DNA of 64,000 nucleotides from Geobacteraceae bacterium (GTDB lineage: Bacteria > Desulfobacterota > Desulfuromonadia > Geobacterales > Geobacteraceae): contig JAMXLF010000018.1 in assembly GCA_024281055.1 (NCBI GenBank), forward strand, positions 56,916 to 120,915, in the 5' to 3' direction. The position numbers were made by a program, and so were the translations under genes. Shown piece by piece: positions 62,422 to 64,000 of the stretch. Every line of letters begins with the position of its first letter. The first letter of the stretch is position 1. The notes below the pieces were generated by a model. That model searched no databases. It worked only from the letters and a program-made list of their open reading frames with translations, and was not told the DNA's origin.

Positions 62422-63708
62422 ATGTCAGAGCTCAAGTTCAATTTTGACACTCTAGCCCTTCATGCCGGCCAATCACCGGATTCGGCCACGCTTTCCCGGG
62501 CTGTTCCCATTTATCAGACTTCGTCGTATGTGTTCAAGAGTTCGGAACACGCAGCCAACCTTTTCGGTCTCAAGGAATTCGGTAATATATATACCCGGCT
62601 CATGAACCCGACCACCGACGTCCTCGAAAAGAGGCTTGCCGAGCTTGATGGTGGGATCGGAGGACTGGCTGTGGCCTCGGGGCAGGCTGCTATCACCTAT
62701 GCCGTGCTTAACATCACCCGGGCCGGTCAGAATATTGTTTCCACGAGCTATCTGTACGGCGGTACCTACAACCTCTTTCATTACACCCTTCCAAAGCTGG
62801 GTATCAACGTGAAATTCGTCGATTCCTCCGATCCCGAGAACTTCCGCCGCGCGATCGATGCCGACACGCGGTTGGTCTACACCGAGTCCATCGGGAACCC
62901 GAAGAACAACGTGGATGATTTTGAAGCGATTGGCAGGATTGCGCACGATGCCGGGATTCCCTTCATAGTTGACAACACGGTGACCACGCCCTATCTATTC
63001 AAGCCTCTTGAGTATGGGGCTGACATCGTCGTTTATTCCTTGACGAAGTTCATCGGCGGGCACGGCACGAGTATCGGCGGGGCGGTGGTGGATGGCGGCA
63101 AATTCCCGTGGGACAATGGGAAATTCCCCGAGTTGACCGAACCCGACCCTTCCTACCACGGCTTGAAGTACTGGGAAGCGCTGGGGAATCTTTCCTATAT
63201 CCTCAAGATGCGACTGACACTGCTGCGCGATATGGGGGCTGCCCTGTCGCCGTTCAATGCATTCCAGTTTCTCCAAGGTCTGGAAACACTCCACGTGAGG
63301 ATGCCGCGCCACGTTGAGAATGCCCAGCAGGTAGCTGAATGGCTGGCGCAGCATCCCCATGTATCCTGGGTCAATTATCCCGGTCTAGCCAGTCATCGTG
63401 ACAACGCCAAGGCGAGGAAGTATCTGCCGAAAGGGACCGGGGCAATTATCGGCTTCGGTATAAAAGGTGGGCGGGAAGCAGGGAGGAAATTCATCGACAA
63501 TGTGAAGCTCCTTTCCCATCTTGCCAACATTGGTGACGCAAAGTCACTGGTCATTCACCCCGGTTCCACGACTCACCAGCAGTTGACCGAGGAGGAGCAG
63601 CTGTCGACCGGCGTTACCCCTGATTTTATTCGTCTGTCCGTCGGCATTGAGGATGTGAAGGATATTATTGCTGACATCGATCAGGCTTTGGCAGCATCAC
63701 AGGCTTAG
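62422..63708 (+). CDS. metY: O-acetylhomoserine sulfhydrylase (PLP, Cys/Met metabolism)
   Basis: A 428-residue PLP enzyme of the cystathionine gamma-synthase family making homocysteine from O-acetylhomoserine and sulfide. PLP-binding Lys209 is in [52 protein letters not shown] and [19 protein letters not shown] are typical of the MetY type (about 430 residues). The AAAGGAGAGGAG ribosome site is very strong. Its own promoter overlaps the end of malQ. It is the expected target class for a SAM riboswitch, but the aptamer lies 1.9 kb upstream. Confidence 0.93.
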   Translation: MSELKFNFDTLALHAGQSPDSATLSRAVPIYQTSSYVFKSSEHAANLFGLKEFGNIYTRLMNPTTDVLEKRLAELDGGIGGLAVASGQAAITYAVLNITRAGQNIVSTSYLYGGTYNLFHYTLPKLGINVKFVDSSDPENFRRAIDADTRLVYTESIGNPKNNVDDFEAIGRIAHDAGIPFIVDNTVTTPYLFKPLEYGADIVVYSLTKFIGGHGTSIGGAVVDGGKFPWDNGKFPELTEPDPSYHGLKYWEALGNLSYILKMRLTLLRDMGAALSPFNAFQFLQGLETLHVRMPRHVENAQQVAEWLAQHPHVSWVNYPGLASHRDNAKARKYLPKGTGAIIGFGIKGGREAGRKFIDNVKLLSHLANIGDAKSLVIHPGSTTHQQLTEEEQLSTGVTPDFIRLSVGIEDVKDIIADIDQALAASQA

Positions 63709-63720
63709 GCCCTGTCCATA

Positions 63721-63746
63721 AGGCTGCCGTTTCAGGCAGCCTTTCC
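63721..63746 (+). terminator. Rho-independent terminator after metY
   Basis: AGGCTGCC/GGCAGCCT stem, 6-base loop, then TTTCCC. Confidence 0.7.
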
Positions 63747-63822
63747 CTTCCATTGTGTCCCAACGGTAAGCCGATGCCAAGCTGCATAGGGTGGGGCGAT
63801 AGGAAAAAATTAAAAAAAGAAG

Positions 63823-63851
63823 TTGACCCAGTTATTTTGATCTGGTATAAC
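63823..63851 (+). promoter_or_regulatory. Ribosomal RNA operon promoter P1
   Basis: TTGACC (63823-63828), 17-base spacer, TATAAC (63846-63851); A-rich upstream (AAAAAATTAAAAAAAG) like an UP element. Confidence 0.65.
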
Positions 63852-63908
63852 CCATCTTCTTCTTGCGGCGGTAAGATTTTCGAGTAGAATAAAAGTTGAA
63901 AAAAACTG

Positions 63909-63937
63909 TTGACAAGAAGAAGCGGATGAAGTAGATT
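63909..63937 (+). promoter_or_regulatory. Ribosomal RNA operon promoter P2
   Basis: TTGACA (63909-63914), 17-base spacer, TAGATT (63932-63937), preceded by A tracts. Confidence 0.65.
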
Positions 63938-63957
63938 GCAAAGTCTGCGGTACGAAA

Positions 63958-63976
63958 CTTGGTCTTTGAAAACTAA
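63958..63976 (+). other. rRNA operon leader with boxA-like antiterminator
   Basis: TTGGTCTTTGAAAACTAAATAG matches the bacterial rrn leader boxA-like pattern (CTTTGAAAACTAAATAG is common just upstream of 16S genes). The 16S gene would begin beyond base 64000. Confidence 0.65.
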
Positions 63977-64000
63977 ATAGTAGACGTAAAGATTGTGGGC

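Overview
The window looks like chromosomal DNA of a Geobacteraceae bacterium (Geobacter/Geotalea-like, Desulfuromonadales). The evidence is two large multihaem c-type cytochromes, a class-B fumarate reductase/succinate dehydrogenase (frd/sdhCAB), a tungsten-type aldehyde:ferredoxin oxidoreductase, type II secretion/type IV pilus proteins, a PocR-type sensor kinase, a bacteriohaemerythrin, a MshEN-REC protein and a G+C-rich coding style. Genus-level placement is inference.

Layout. 0-7.5 kb: the 3' part of a GspE/PilB ATPase, small membrane and hydrolase genes, an AT-richer island (about 3.0-6.1 kb) with an orphan antitoxin-like ORF and two membrane/TPR proteins, then a MerR regulator whose C-terminal domain also exists as a separate upstream gene. 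7.6-10.8 kb: an acyl-CoA dehydrogenase / thiolase / DUF35 cluster interrupted by a 16-copy heptamer repeat and a twin-hairpin repeat. 12-15 kb: secF without secD, overlapping a CPA2 antiporter. 14.9-18.3 kb: a remodelled cbb3 oxidase operon (CcoN, fused CcoO-CcoP, a CcoQ-sized protein, an extra Ig-like-TM-cytochrome c). 18.4-24.6 kb: twin cold-shock genes with the same promoter architecture, a low-complexity secreted protein, the AOR, a zinc-ribbon membrane protein and a pseudopilin. 25.3-33.8 kb: pirin, a DisA_N-type nucleotide cyclase candidate, a ferritin-like/VIT1 metal transporter, a PocR-PAS histidine kinase behind a terminator-bearing leader, an RMD1-family protein, Old Yellow Enzyme and haemerythrin.

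33.8-44.6 kb: tRNA-Lys, a seven-bladed Vgb-like lipoprotein, RhlE helicase, acetoacetyl-CoA synthetase, and an operon of two multihaem cytochromes around a thioredoxin-fold protein that lacks its CXXC; then a decayed kinase remnant and MshEN-REC. 44.8-53.3 kb: housekeeping genes (lpxC, murJ, ogt, mazG, tgt) and an AT-rich gap with a DnaA-box cluster. 53.5-57.2 kb: the frd/sdhCAB operon, with a palindrome over its predicted start site and a short leader ORF. 57.2-64 kb: a stand-alone Cas6-like protein, FtsH, a complete SAM-I (S-box) riboswitch with promoter and terminator, malQ, metY, and finally the promoter/leader region of an rRNA operon whose 16S gene lies beyond the window.

Working picture: an anaerobic respirer able to transport electrons through periplasmic multihaem cytochromes and to run the TCA cycle through one FrdCAB/SdhCAB enzyme. 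It appears to tolerate or use traces of oxygen (cbb3 oxidase, haemerythrin) and carries a diverse nucleotide-second-messenger layer (c-di-GMP-type MshEN, DisA_N-type cyclase). The most unusual items are the SAM-I riboswitch separated from metY, the DisA_N-type protein, the rearranged cbb3 operon and the CXXC-less thioredoxin-fold protein in the cytochrome operon.
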